Of a DNA stretch of 64,000 nt, positions 1 through 10,090 are shown piece after piece. The DNA comes from Taudactylus pleione (Eukaryota; Chordata; Amphibia; Anura; Myobatrachidae). How positions within the stretch are numbered: position 1 is the stretch's first letter; each line of letters starts with the position of its first letter. The stretch spans positions 13,212,501 to 13,276,500 of the forward strand of contig JAUIMM010000040.1 of NCBI GenBank assembly GCA_031769625.1. The letters are read 5' to 3'. The position numbers and the translations under genes were made by a program. The notes below the pieces were generated by a model that did not search any database, was not told where the DNA came from, and saw only the letters and a program-made list of their open reading frames with translations.

Positions 1-1361
1 TAATTTATGCATGCCCCTCCAATGCCGTCCCAACGCACTGACACACTTGCGTTTGCCCGACCACCCCCCCATCACCACCCACAAAAGGTACATCCTGTCA
101 ATCACTCTGCAATCGGTCTGCGTACACACTGCGCTCTTATGCCCAATCGCAGTGGCTATTTCACGCACACGCGCTGCGATGCATACGTAGATCGCGAAAA
201 TCGTCAGACTGCATGCGTCTTAGCTCTTGCGATACTCACTGAATCAGGCCCACAGTCTGCAATTCACCACATCATCACAAAATTTTACCTATGTGCAAGT
301 GCCCAGTTACCAAGTAGTTGTGCCCCTCCACCCACAAGTGGAGGATGTGACTAAGTTGTGTACAAATCTGAATCACCCATAGCTGTGTACACTCAGGAGC
401 TCATTCAGACCAGCTCGCTAAGATGCATACTCTCGCTGCTGCCGATGGTATGTAGTGTGTAGGCATTGTGCACATGTACATACCTTAGCGAAAGTTCACA
501 ATGCATTCGCTCGCTGCACATAGACAGCCCAGCATAGTGAGTGACAGAGGAAGCTGTTTGTAGGTGGTAGCAGGGGCTGTCCATTAAAAAACGGGGGAGT
601 GGAGGTGCAAACGCAGGCGTGCCTGAGCATCTCAACAGCGTTTTAGAGGTGTGCATAATTATAAGACAGCATCATAGTACACGTCACATGGCTTGTTTTT
701 ACACTGAAGTGCTTGCGGTAGGGTATGGTCAACCTCAAGCGCTGCGATAGCATCCGATGTTACCCGATGTACCGATGGTTGCATACACTTCCTGGACATG
801 ACGTGCACAAGTGGGCATCTTAAAACAGACTGGTGGTGTCTGCATACACTATGTGATCGCTCTTTAAGAAATACTGGGTGTACTAATGCATAGCCATGCG
901 ATAGCACTGCCAACGCAATTTGCATACATATCGTGTGAGCAGCTGTGAATCGGGCCCTCAGTCCCAGAGCATGCACAGCACAAAAACACATATGTGCAGT
1001 GCAGAAATGTATAACTTACAGTACCATCCAATGCTAAATGAGTCAATAAGCCTCTAATAAACTAAACATATTTACAGTAGTATCCTATGTTAGGAGATGT
1101 CAAATAAATGTAGCATTAAAATGTGTGCCTAATAGTTATCATTACCCTATGTAGTACAAATAATATTATTTATGCATATTTTGTATTGGATATTGTTTTC
1201 TTTCATGATATTTAGTGATTTAAGTGATTACCTTCCAATTTTTTTTTTCAATTACTCCAAGATTATTCTAACCTAGCTTGCATAAAAATGAAAGACTTAA
1301 AAGAAATGTAAAATACATTGGTCTTTACAGTATATTTAAAAGAAACGCTTTATTTTCATAG
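1..1361. other. Intron sequence upstream of the first visible SLC13A1 exon; repeat-derived
   Basis: No exon was recognised here. The first kilobase is CpG- and TGCA-rich and contains repeat ends of the type GAATCAGGCCC (near 241-251) and CTCATTCAGACC (near 399-410). From about 395 to 958 these ends form a pair of inverted termini with a 560-bp spacing, close to the length of the hairpin element at 2273-2820, so this may be an older member of that family. From 1050 the sequence becomes AT-rich unique intron leading to the acceptor at 1360-1361. The open frames in this stretch are short and show no recognisable domain. Confidence 0.4.
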
Positions 1362-1471
1362 ATTCCTTTGATTATGAGCCACTCATCACATGGAAGGAAT
1401 TTCAGGCCTGCATGCCCTGGGATATTGGTATTCTCGTTGGTGGAGGATTTGCTCTGGCAGAAGGTTGTGAG
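1362..1471 (+). CDS. SLC13A1: Sodium/sulfate symporter (SLC13A1-like), internal coding exon
   Basis: The exon follows a TTTTCATAG acceptor and ends before a GTAATG donor. Its first two bases complete a split codon, then 36 codons read through to a phase-0 end. The peptide contains EPLITWKEFQ and CMPWDIGILVGGGFALAEGC, which matches the part of SLC13 transporters just before the second re-entrant hairpin. The glycine-rich GGGFALA stretch is a family hallmark. SLC13 proteins are plasma-membrane Na+-coupled carriers; SLC13A1 (NaS1) moves sulfate in kidney and gut epithelium. The fit to SLC13A1 over SLC13A2/3/5 rests on the downstream exons. The earlier exons (about two thirds of the protein) lie before the window. 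Confidence 0.85.
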
Positions 1472-1989
1472 GTAATGAAAACAGTAATGGCAGTGCATGT
1501 TTATAGCAAGCCTCCCAACTTTGAAGTTTTTGCAAATTGGGACAGAAGGTAAAACGAGAAATGGCCAGCTTATCATGGGGGCATGGCAAAGACACAGTGG
1601 GTATATGGACATCCATAAATCCTCTCCCCTAAAATTATTCATTCATTGCTCAAGGGGTTACCTCCCAAGTAGGGATGGGATTTGAATGATGTTTATATAT
1701 ATGATATTAAAACTGTTTTTCACTTTTAAAAAAAAATTTTTGGTGCTGAGTTACTGTGCTGTGTTTTACTTTGTACCATATGTTTATTAGTTCTTACAAG
1801 AACTTGATTAGGAGCATTGACACTGCTCCACACGAAGCAGCGCACATTACAGCGCCTTGATTAGGGGTTTTTGTTTCATCAGAACCATCAACTGATTGGT
1901 TCAGATAGGTGAAGACTAATCCTGAAAAGATAAGCTTCATTGTTTTCAATGCAAATTTTTTTTTTTCAATTTTCTACCGATGTATTGGG

Positions 1990-3480
1990 TGGCAAGAGCA
2001 CACGGACTTGATACTTCATGGAAGACATTACAACCCATCATGGACAACACAGTGGCCAACAATGGATGCTTAATGATCGTTACTGGCAGCATTGGGACAG
2101 AATTGTCTGCGGTAACAGACAAGCAACACTGACTCAAATCACTTCTACATTTAATGCAGGAGGCACCAGGTGCATATCCAGCAGGTCAGTGCAGCATTCT
2201 TTAGCTTCCATGGTATATAGGAGTAGAAGACCCACCAGAGTGCCCCTGTTAAATCTACGACACCAAACACAGGGGGTCATTCAGACCTGCTCGCGAGTGC
2301 AGGACGCTCGCAAGCGGGTCGATGTTACCCCAATGCGCATGCGCACGACGGAGGGAGCTCCGTTGTGCGCATGCGCGTGACCCGGACAGCGACAGCCAAG
2401 CTGTCGCTCCGGGTCTCGCACCAAAGGAGGCGTGCTGTCGATGGTGACTGACAGCACGCCCCCTTTGGTGGGCGTGCCGGAGGCGTGGCTGCCAGATGGA
2501 GGCGTTCCCATGGGAACGCCTACCGTCTGGGTCCGGCCCCACTGACATCACTAGTGATGTCAGTGGGAGTGATTTTGGCTCTGATAGAGCCAAAATGACT
2601 CCAGGGCTTGTGGTCACCGAGACCCTACCGTAGGGTCTCGTCGCAAGCCCGATGGTTGCGATGGTCTTGTCTATCGTGACCATCTTTTTGGCCGCTCGCA
2701 TATGCTGTGGGTGGTCACCCACAGCTATGCGAGCAGCCAGGAGGCCGCTCCATTTTTAGGTAGGAGGGCACTGATTCAGAGCGAGCGCTCTGGTCAGAGC
2801 GTCCGGCTCTGAATCAGGCCCACAGTTCCTCACCTGGGCTCATAATGTTGCTAATTGGACCATGGAGGACTGGCACTGGTTTGATCCGATGAGTCACAGT
2901 TCAGTTGTTTCAGGATGATGGTAAGGTTCGGGTGTGGTGCAGACCCCATGAGGCTATGGATCCCAGTTGTCAATAAGGCACAGTGCAGGCTGGTGTTGGC
3001 TCCATAATAGTGTGGGTGTGTTCATGTGGCATCGGTCAGGTCAGCTGGTCCGTCTGAACATTAAACGCTACATTGCATTGTTTGATGACCATTTGCAGCC
3101 TTTCATGGACTTCATGTACCCCCATGATTATGGAATATTTCAGCAGTATAATGCATCGTGTCATCCATGCTAAGTTGTCCAGAATTGGTCTGAGGAGCAT
3201 TCTGTAGAGTTCCAACAAATGGTGAGGCCACCACGTTCATCCAACATGAACTGAATTATCCCATTATGGTCCATCACACCCAAGATCCTGCACCTACATA
3301 AATCAGGGAGCTGTGGAAAGTCATCCCGACGGCATGGGTCAACATTTTTTCAGAGGTCTTCTGTCAACTTGTGGAATCGACGCCAAAACAAGTTAATACA
3401 CTTCATGGTCTAGAGAAGGTGCTACATGATACTAGGCATCCATCCCATGACTTTTGGCACTTCAGTACTACAGTATATTA
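1990..3480 (+). pseudogene. Decayed Tc1-like transposase, split by an inserted element
   Basis: Translation gives shredded Tc1-type transposase. The 5' part (to about 2272) has IVCGNRQATLTQITSTFNAG and YRSRRPTRVPLLN, typical of the paired-box-like DNA-binding region. After 2825 come NWTMEDWHWF, then a stretch readable as EAMDPSC, GTVQAGVGS and VWVCSCG in shifting frames, and FMDFMYPHDYGIFQQYNA, matching the FQQDNA catalytic neighbourhood with the aspartate replaced. Stops and frameshifts occur throughout. The copy is dead and old. The hairpin element at 2273-2820 sits inside the coding region. I could not define its terminal repeats. Confidence 0.75.
2273..2820. mobile_element. 548-bp hairpin-array element inserted in a Tc1 relic
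   Basis: Direct repeats CACAG at 2268-2272 and 2821-2825 flank termini GGGGTCATTCAGA and TCTGAATCAGGCC, which are imperfect inverted repeats. The inside is GC-rich and consists almost wholly of back-to-back hairpins. They include 2334-2353 with 2358-2377, 2381-2395 with 2401-2413, 2420-2439 with 2450-2469, 2492-2510 with 2511-2530, 2538-2552 with 2553-2567 (perfect), 2572-2582 with 2586-2596 (perfect), 2619-2628 with 2630-2639 (perfect) and 2694-2713 with 2716-2734. No protein is encoded; the open frames on both strands are by-products. The termini suggest a non-autonomous DNA transposon, and the host superfamily is uncertain. Confidence 0.75.
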
Positions 3481-3870
3481 TATAAAGCTTTACCACTGTG
3501 GGGTGTGAGGTCATGTTCAACCTACCAAGGCATGCGCATATCAGAGCACAGAGTAGTTCATTTGGAAAAGAAAACCTGTACTGAATAGTGAATTGTACAT
3601 ACAGGAAGTGTTTAATGCTTTACAATGCTAAGAACTGTTGAACATTAGCGTAGGCGTTTAACAATAGTAATTTGAAGTGATTATTTGTTTTTGCAGAATG
3701 CGCTGCTTTTCTTTGAGTAGTCTCTCTCTGAGTGATGGTATTATTTACACTTGTGGAGTGATACAGCTGTAGCTTTGTGATTAGGCTTTGGTTATAGGGG
3801 AAAATAGTTCAGGCATGTGGTCACGCTGGGAGGTGTGCAGTCATTGGGATATAATGTATAGTCTCTCTCT

Positions 3871-4048
3871 GGGGGAGATGTACTAAGCTCTGAAAGGTGC
3901 TAAAGTGCAGAGTGATAAATGATCAACAATTCAGCTCCGAACTGTCATGTAACAGGCTGTATTTGAAAAATTACATTTGGGAGCTGATTGGCTGGTGGTT
4001 TATCACTCTCCAGTGTATCACTTCCCAGAGCTTAGTACATCTGGCCCA
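3871..4048. mobile_element. Short inverted-repeat MITE (GAGATGTACTAAGC family), copy 1
   Basis: The ends read GGGGGAGATGTACTAAGCTC and, in reverse complement, TGGGCCAGATGTACTAAGCTC. Inside are the paired blocks GAGTGATAAATGATCAAC and GTTTATCACTC and the sequence AGCTGATTGGCTGGTGG. A relative with the same layout lies at 23023-23175. No coding capacity. Confidence 0.6.
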
Positions 4049-5402
4049 GTCTATTTCTTAATAGATACAGGGGTTAGGTAACTGTACTGCACCTTTACTG
4101 ATGGATTAATTTGGTGTCGATGTTAAATGGATGTGTACAGATTTTGAATACATATATACGTGAAACTATAAAAATAAAACAAAGATAAAAAGAATTTAAA
4201 AAGTCCAAAAGTGACGTGTTTCACAGACTACAGTCCACTTCCTCAGCAGAATTTTATTTTATGTTTATTTTTTTCTCATTTCTTATTATTTTATGTTTGT
4301 ATGTTACATCATTATTATGTTGTGTCATTTACTGCATGTTATTTTGATCTTCGGATACTGATTATGTGCACTACCATTAAATGAGTCCATTATACAGAAG
4401 GAGCATTTTAGTCCTGAGCTTACTAGTGTAAATATATTTAAACACAGTAGTTGTTACTAATAACTGGAACTGATTACGGATCGCACACAGGGTGGCTGTA
4501 GGTATGGGCAGCCACATAAGCTAAATTTACTACCTTATGCCTTGTGAGAATCCCGTATGACTAATGCTGGGGTTTGTGCATCTGGAAGTGGAAACCTGTG
4601 ATGCCCATTGATTTTACGTCAGTTGCCAAAACCATCATTAGTATTGGCACCTGCCCCACCCCCTGGCCAGGGGCATCTTAAGAGAGGAGGGGGCCGATGT
4701 GCATTCCCTGTCCGGGGCCCCCTCTTCTCTCCCCGATTGACAGGGCTGGCCGGCCTCCATAGCATCACTAGACTCTGGGCACTAGAGTGTGCCAGAGTCT
4801 ACTGCACATGTGCAGATCACCAGGGAAATGGCATTTTCCCGGCAATCTCCTCACTGCACATGCGCAAAACGCCGGTAAAATTATTTCTACATAGATGCCG
4901 TCACACTGATTTATACATACATACAGTAGATGCCCTCACACTGATTTAAACATAGATACCTTATAGCTGAGATTACATCCTAAAATACACTTGGATTTGA
5001 GAGTATCTATTGATTAATCCATACATGTGACCAGCAGTGGCTCCTATTCTTTTGGACGAAGGAGAGGGGAAAACACTGAAGTCCCAGCTGTCTGGGTCCC
5101 GACACCTGCGTAATGGACCGGACAGGTGCCGGAACCAGCAAATGTGCACAATCAGCGGTGGCCCTAGTGCAGGTGCATAACACATGTGCATTTAAAGCAC
5201 TAGCAAACTTCTGTGATTGTCTGTTTTTAAATGCTCTGCTGACTCTGTTTGGTGATTGTTTCTTTTCTCTGGCATATATTATACTTTTGTGTATGTGTTA
5301 GGCAAAATGTTTATTTTCATACGACGCAGTAAGTTTTTAACCCATTTAGAAAGCAACAAAAAAAATTTGTTGCAAAAAGGCAGCTACACTGTTTTTATCA
5401 GT
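4049..5402. other. Intron stretch, mostly unassigned
   Basis: Contains a motif block at about 4205-4255 (ACGTGTTTCAC followed by TTCCTCAGCAG, reverse orientation of a recurrent family discussed in the findings). A GC-rich repeat fragment lies at about 4635-4875, with GCACATGCGCA-type words typical of dispersed repeats. The rest is AT-rich intron with no recognisable exon. Confidence 0.35.
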
Positions 5403-5406
5403 TTAA

Positions 5407-5716
5407 AGCTGGGCATCCACTAAACAATTTGCTGTCAGATATCTGGCTGGTTGGATTGAAAACATGGTAATGTATGGGAGCAAATGACAGTCGATCATAT
5501 GGTTTTAAACACTGAAAAAAGGACAAAAAAAATGTTCAAATTGGTTACATTTGTGTGTTTTTTAATCAATTTGTCTGAACAACCATTTTTGGCTATTTTC
5601 CAGTGTTTGTGAGCAAATGGATGATTGTCATTTGCTCCCATACATTACCAGGTTTTAATTTAAACCAGCCAGATTGGATAGATATCTGACAGAAAATTGT
5701 ATAGTGGATGCCCAGT
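5407..5716. mobile_element. Long-arm hairpin MITE with TTAA target duplication
   Basis: TTAA at 5403-5406 and 5717-5720 flanks an element whose two ends are long inverted repeats: GCTGGGCATCCACTA at the left and its reverse complement at the right, with similarity continuing for about 80 bp through CAGATATCTGGCTGGTTGGA and ATGTATGGGAGCAAATGACA. A TTAA target site with palindromic arms points to a piggyBac-type non-autonomous element; this is inferred because no transposase is present. It lies in the 4.9-kb SLC13A1 intron. Confidence 0.75.
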
Positions 5717-5885
5717 TTAAGAGTAATTTCCGCCGAGACCCTCAGGTCAAAAAGTAATATTTAAATGCATAAAGTGAACGAAGATAAAGTACCAGCCAAT
5801 CAGGAATTAAAAAATTACCCCGGATTGGCCTCCCTACTTCTGACTCCAAAATCGCACACAAAAAATTCATGGTACCCAACACAAT

Positions 5886-6190
5886 GCAAGGTTAGGGGCC
5901 CACGGCACCCTCCTGGGAGGGATAGTCTAGTGGGAGTGGGGGTTAGGCACCCCTGGCGGGAGGTTAGGGCTGGGCACCTCACCCAGGAGGGTTAGGTTTA
6001 GGCTGCAGGGAGGGGGTGGGTTAGGTTTAGGAACTTACGGGGGGGTTAGGGATAGGCACTAGGGATGGGGGTTAGGGTTAGGCACCCCTAAAACTTAGTT
6101 AGGGGGGTAGAAAGGTTAGGGATAGTTAGTTATCTTGTCGGGATCTTCACTGCTGCCGGTCTTCCGGCGTCGGGATTTGCGATCCCGTAA
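5886..6190. repeat. Telomere-like TTAGG repeat element, copy A
   Basis: The block is made of degenerate GGTTAGGGTTAGGCACC units interspersed with GGGAGG, followed by a tail GTCGGGATCTTCACTGCTGCCGGTC and GCGATCCCGT. The same arrangement recurs at 11365-11935 and 16476-16985, so this is an element family and not a true interstitial telomere array. Confidence 0.65.
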
Positions 6191-6365
6191 AAAATGTATC
6201 GCATACTACAGTATGAAGGAATGCAGTGCATGCATTTATATATGATTTAGATGATGTTTACAATAACTGGCATGTACTGTATATGGTTTACATTTCCAAT
6301 AAGCAACATTTTATAGTTTAAAGAAAACACATCAGAGGATTTGATAACTTTCGTTTTCTGTACAG

Positions 6366-6527
6366 GTCTCTGGACTGTCTCAGTGGATAGGGAACAAGAT
6401 GACTCCACTTGGCTCACTCCCTATATGGATAGTGGTTCTCATTGCATGTATAATTGTAACCTCAGTGACTGAAGTTGCCAGCAATCCTGCAACAATCACT
6501 ATTTTCTTACCAATATTAGCACCACTG
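6366..6527 (+). CDS. SLC13A1: Sodium/sulfate symporter (SLC13A1-like), penultimate-but-one exon with the second substrate/Na+ motif
   Basis: The exon begins after TTTTCTGTACAG and ends at a GTGAGT donor. It is 162 bp, exactly 54 codons in phase 0, and continues the frame of the exon at 1362-1471. It encodes SGLSQWIGNKM, a hydrophobic helix (LPIWIVVLIACIIVTSV) and then TEVASNPATITIFLPIL. In the DASS/SLC13 fold the Ser-Asn-X motif in this second hairpin binds Na+ and anion. The SNP version, with TEVA before it, is what I expect of SLC13A1 rather than the dicarboxylate carriers (TSNV or SNT types). The preceding intron is 4.9 kb and loaded with transposons. Confidence 0.9.
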
Positions 6528-6784
6528 GTGAGTGCAAACAAAATATGTAATAATAATGATTGGAAAACTGCAATCTCGCTTTGATTTAAAAGTCGATTAA
6601 AATTTGCTTATTTAGAAAAGTTATTTATATTTACAACTGTATTCTTTATGTAAATGTTTCTATTCCATTATACAGAGATACTATATGAACCATTCTTATG
6701 TTTTGCTTCATAATAACCCTCATTGTCACATACTGTACAACAAATGATTGCAACCCCAGGTTGCCAAATCTGCTCATTCTATTA

Positions 6785-7143
6785 TGTTGTTTACACACTA
6801 TGCGATATGTCATTCCATCAGCCGATGAACGACATATGGCATAGTACATCTGTACTGTACAGATCTGTGTGCAGAAGATATGTCTGTGGACGACGGCCCT
6901 GCAGATATATCGGTGTATCTGGCTGTGTGTATGGGCGACCCGCCCACCGCCTTTACACTCGCTGCAGGGACCACAGGTGACTGATATCTCAATTGGGTGG
7001 GCAAATATATATGCTTGACCAGTTGTGATGTCCGAGCAGACACATCGAGCGGCATATTGGTAATTGTGTATTGGCTTACCAACCGGCCGCTTGACCTGTG
7101 GAACCCTGGGTCGGCGGACAAGTGGCCCAGGTGTGTACCAAGT
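6785..7143 (+). mobile_element. MITE family with CGACCCGCC core, copy A
   Basis: Shares with 12102-12432 (same strand) and 16151-16468 (opposite strand) the ordered blocks GCAGATATATCGGTGTATC, GGCGACCCGCC, CAGGGACCAC, GACATCGAGCGGCA-like and a final GTGTGTACCA. Ends resemble TTTACACAC and GTGTGTACC. It lies in the 797-bp intron of the SLC13A1-like gene. No protein. Confidence 0.6.
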
Positions 7144-7324
7144 TGTCTCTGTCAGCATGAGAAACAAAAGTATATAGAAGCTGGCCACATATATCAGGGA
7201 GTTTATTTCATTTTTGAAAATATTCCTTTGTTGAAGATAAAGTTCTCTAATAAATATTAGTTTCAGTTTGTGATGTTTAGTTTTACTCTTAATGGAATTT
7301 TTTTTTCCTCCCATCTCATCACAG

Positions 7325-7462
7325 GCTGAAGCAATATATGTGAATCCACTTTATGTACTTATCCCCACAACTTTATGTACCTCTTTCGCCTTCCTACTTC
7401 CTGTAGCAAATCCACCAAATGCTATTGTATTTTCCTATGGTCATCTACAAGTTATAGACATG
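7325..7462 (+). CDS. SLC13A1: Sodium/sulfate symporter (SLC13A1-like), exon with the family signature
   Basis: The exon follows a long pyrimidine tract and CATCACAG and ends at GTAAGT. It is 138 bp, 46 codons, phase 0 at both ends. It encodes AEAIYVNPLYVLIPTTLC and then SFAFLLPVANPPNAIVFSYG. The latter agrees at every position with the Na+:sulfate symporter signature as I recall it (T-S-x2-F-x2-P-V-A-x3-N-x-I-V). This is the most diagnostic exon in the window. The following GHLQVIDM leads into the last transmembrane segment, encoded by the next exon. Confidence 0.93.
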
Positions 7463-7845
7463 GTAAGTGGACATTATGTTTTTAGTATATGGTTTTTATT
7501 TGAGGCAAACGCATACACATGTTAATAAATGGTCTACAGCAAACATACAGAAGCACAAAATAAACAGTTATAAAAGTTGACTCGTAATTTTTATATAAAC
7601 ATCTCAACATGATTTGTGTGGCCATTAGGAGAAGGAAGACCATACTGGATTTTCCGTGACTGAGCACCAAATGTGTCCCAGTTTTCCCATGATGGTTATA
7701 GTTGTTGCCACTGGAAAACTGTAACCAGCCTAGAATTAGTGGGTGTGATTTCTTATTCTTATGCAATATCTATGCAGATGTAGTAGGTAATATCGCCGGC
7801 TGCAGGTCTAATGACAGGCATTGGGTTTTCAACGCCTTTCATCAG

Positions 7846-8215
7846 GGGCGCCGAGAGGTGGGGGGAGCGGGTATAGATTACCCGGGCCCGGGCTTCCTGA
7901 GGGGCCCAGCGCCGCCCCCCTCCATCACAGCAGCCCAGCACACAGCGTGTGCTGAGCTGTAGTGGGAGACTGCTCGTGGCTGCTGAGCAGCAGTTACAGC
8001 AGTCTCCTATGCCTGTGCAGATGAGCGATCACACTGATCATGCCCCCCCCCAGCTTTTCGCCGGGCTCAGGGGGCTCAGAGCGCCCCCGCTTCGCAGCGC
8101 TGCAAATCCTTTTTTTCAGAATGGGGCTTGGCCACGCCTCCTGCAATTAGGCCATGCCCCCATGTTACTCTGGCCCACCGCGGCTCTTGGCGGGCCTGCC
8201 TGTCATTAGTACTTT
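7846..8215 (+). repeat. GC-rich dispersed repeat (ACCCGGGCCCGGGCTT family), copy 1
   Basis: Matches 19852-20235 in order and orientation: CCCGGGCTT, CACAGCAGCCCAGCA, GGGAGACTGCTCGTGGCTGCT, GCAGTCTC, ATGCCTATG-like and a TTAGGCCA end block. The two copies are about 370-380 bp. It lies in the last SLC13A1 intron. Non-coding despite several open frames. Confidence 0.65.
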
Positions 8216-9257
8216 GCCGGGATTAGACAGTCCGGAAGCCGGTGGTCGGCATTTAGACCTTCAGCTTCCTAACTACATCCCATCTGTGTTTTTGATTTTG
8301 GCAACTAAAAGGAAGCAAAGGATGTATTGTGTGGAGTATGCAAACATCATGCTATAGGGATAACCCCCCAAAAAATATGTCCACCTATCCTAAATAAAAT
8401 GTTCACACACTTTGATACTGATTATTTTTTTTAAAGGGATACTCAACTTTGGTCATCATGTACTTAGTTAGCCCACTAAAATCCAATGAGTTTGCAGTCT
8501 GGGTCCCTACAACTGCTGCTGGAATACTAGGACGGAGTATAATTTAAAATGCTGAACATTCCTCATCCACATATAATGGCACTTTTGCTTTGCTAGACTG
8601 TCAATTGCCTCTGACTAGCGAGGCCAATCCTGGGATAGGGATCAGCAGGATCCCGGGATTTAGGCCTAAAATTGGCGGGTTTTGATTGGAACGTCCAATC
8701 TCTGGATTTCGGGACTAATGATCGCATGCGCTATTAAGTTGTTTTTTCATGCCGGGCAGCGCTGCGCATCCGCAGCGTTTATCAATCCTGAATCCCTACC
8801 TCTGACTCCAAACTCTCTCACTCGTCATTTACTTCTTTCTTACAAAATGTTTATGGTACCCAACACAATGCAAATACAGTACACATGCTGTGTTACACTA
8901 GGATAAGGGAAGACTATTTGTATTAACTTTTCAGCACAACCAACAATAATATATAGTGAATACATATAAATATTGCTTCTTTCCGCACAGATTTTTAACC
9001 TCTATCAAGGCAAATAAGTATTTCACATGCCGACATGTGACAATCACTAAATAATCTTTTATAAAACAAAAAGCAGTTTATGCATATAATAAGCAATGGC
9101 CAGTGGAAGCAGTTTCTTCCTTTCTCATGTTCTACCATATATGAAAATAACTTGCACATATTTGCTATCTTAGTTGCCTTTTGAAATGAGTTGTCATGAC
9201 TTTTTCCTTTTCCATGGCTTTATGAAATATTTGAATTTGTCTATGTTTTTCCCCTAG
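8216..9257. other. Intron stretch before the last exon, little recognisable
   Basis: At about 8815-8885 is a block with ATGGTACCCAACACAATGCAA that also occurs at 5868-5888, so it is a dispersed repeat fragment. Elsewhere there is AT-rich intron ending in the pyrimidine tract CTATGTTTTTCCCCTAG. Confidence 0.35.
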
Positions 9258-9437
9258 GTAAAAGCCGGTTTAGGTATCAATATACTAGGAGTTATGGTGG
9301 TAATGCTTTGTATATCAACATGGGCAATTCCAATGTTTAATCTTCAGACGTATCCCGACTGGGCTCCTATCATTGTTCCTACAAACAGCACAATACCTTC
9401 TACTATGAATTTTACTGCAGGATTATTAAACAACTGA
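9258..9437 (+). CDS. SLC13A1: Sodium/sulfate symporter (SLC13A1-like), last coding exon
   Basis: After the acceptor TTTTTCCCCTAG the frame opens with VKAGLGINILGVMVVML, the final membrane helix, then STWAIPMFNLQTYPDWAP, a motif seen at the end of SLC13 proteins, and a tail of about 23 residues before TGA at 9435-9437. The tail contains the sequons NST and NFT; C-terminal extracellular N-glycosylation is known for this family, but use of these sites is inferred. The four exons give about 195 codons in all with no frame break, so this looks like a live gene. An SLC13A4 assignment is less likely because that paralogue lacks the TEVASNPAT wording. Confidence 0.9.
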   Translation, partial: VKAGLGINILGVMVVMLCISTWAIPMFNLQTYPDWAPIIVPTNSTIPSTMNFTAGLLNN

Positions 9438-10090
9438 TTAACACATGAAGGTGAAATTAAGCAGTGTCATCTCATTTATCCCATATTGTATGATGGTGCC
9501 CCCGAAAGTTCACAAACAGTCTTAAAGGTGTCATCTCCTACTGGAACATCCTTTACTATTGTATATCAATTTTGCTTTATTTTGGTGGCCTGCAGGGCAG
9601 GATGCATGGCATGTTCATACCATTACCGACCTCCATCTCTGTATCACTTTATTTTCTGATATTGTAGTGCTCATCAATATGTATTTGTAACATTCATTTT
9701 TAGACATAGTGCAGAGTGCGGTATGTACATTTCGTACTTCATTGTACAATTGTATAGTCTGATTCCTAGGGCTGTATGCATCAAACACACAAGTGCCTTC
9801 CCTGATTTGTTAAGTCTACCTCAAGAAATATATTCTTCTTTGAACAGAAGTTGGAGTATTACGTTGACATACACCATATGGACCAGATAAAGCGGGGGGA
9901 GGTTTTTTTTTTTTTTTTTTTAACGCTAGTAAAGCTGGCCATTCATGTTAAACTCTGGTCTTAACATCTTATAAAATGTCTAAATTGATTATTTATAAAA
10001 TCTGTAATGGTGAATTATTTTTATACGAATGATGTGGTTGAATTGAAGTTATTTGGAACATATTCTAATAAAATAGCAAAGGTCTTATGA
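9438..10090 (+). other. SLC13A1: 3' untranslated region of the SLC13A1-like gene
   Basis: This AT-rich sequence runs from the TGA stop to just past a consensus AATAAA. It has no recognised transposon apart from a poly(T) run at 9903-9921. The extent is inferred from the first good polyadenylation signal, and the cleavage site is not directly visible. Confidence 0.55.
10067..10072 (+). terminator. Polyadenylation signal AATAAA of the SLC13A1-like gene
   Basis: A perfect AATAAA hexamer lies 630 bp after the stop codon in the sense direction. It is followed within 40 bp by T/GT-rich sequence (GTAATATTGTGTAAAGTTTCTG), as expected for a cleavage region. Confidence 0.6.

Noticed and set aside
2255..2722. 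155-codon minus-strand open frame and a 120-codon plus-strand frame
   Set aside because: Both lie across the boundary of a Tc1 relic and the palindromic hairpin element; composition follows the hairpins and no domain is visible.
5886..6190. Interstitial telomere from a chromosome fusion
   Set aside because: Units are degenerate, mixed with other sequence, and flanked by family-specific ends shared with two other loci.
6646..7314. 222-codon minus-strand open frame in an SLC13A1 intron
   Set aside because: It runs antisense through a MITE present in three copies in the window and has no domain.
1362..9437. Assignment of the exons to SLC13A2, SLC13A3, SLC13A4 or SLC13A5
   Set aside because: The TEVASNPATI and LPVANPPNAIVF wording fits SLC13A1 better than the dicarboxylate or citrate carriers or SLC13A4, though this is from recall of the family and not from an alignment.
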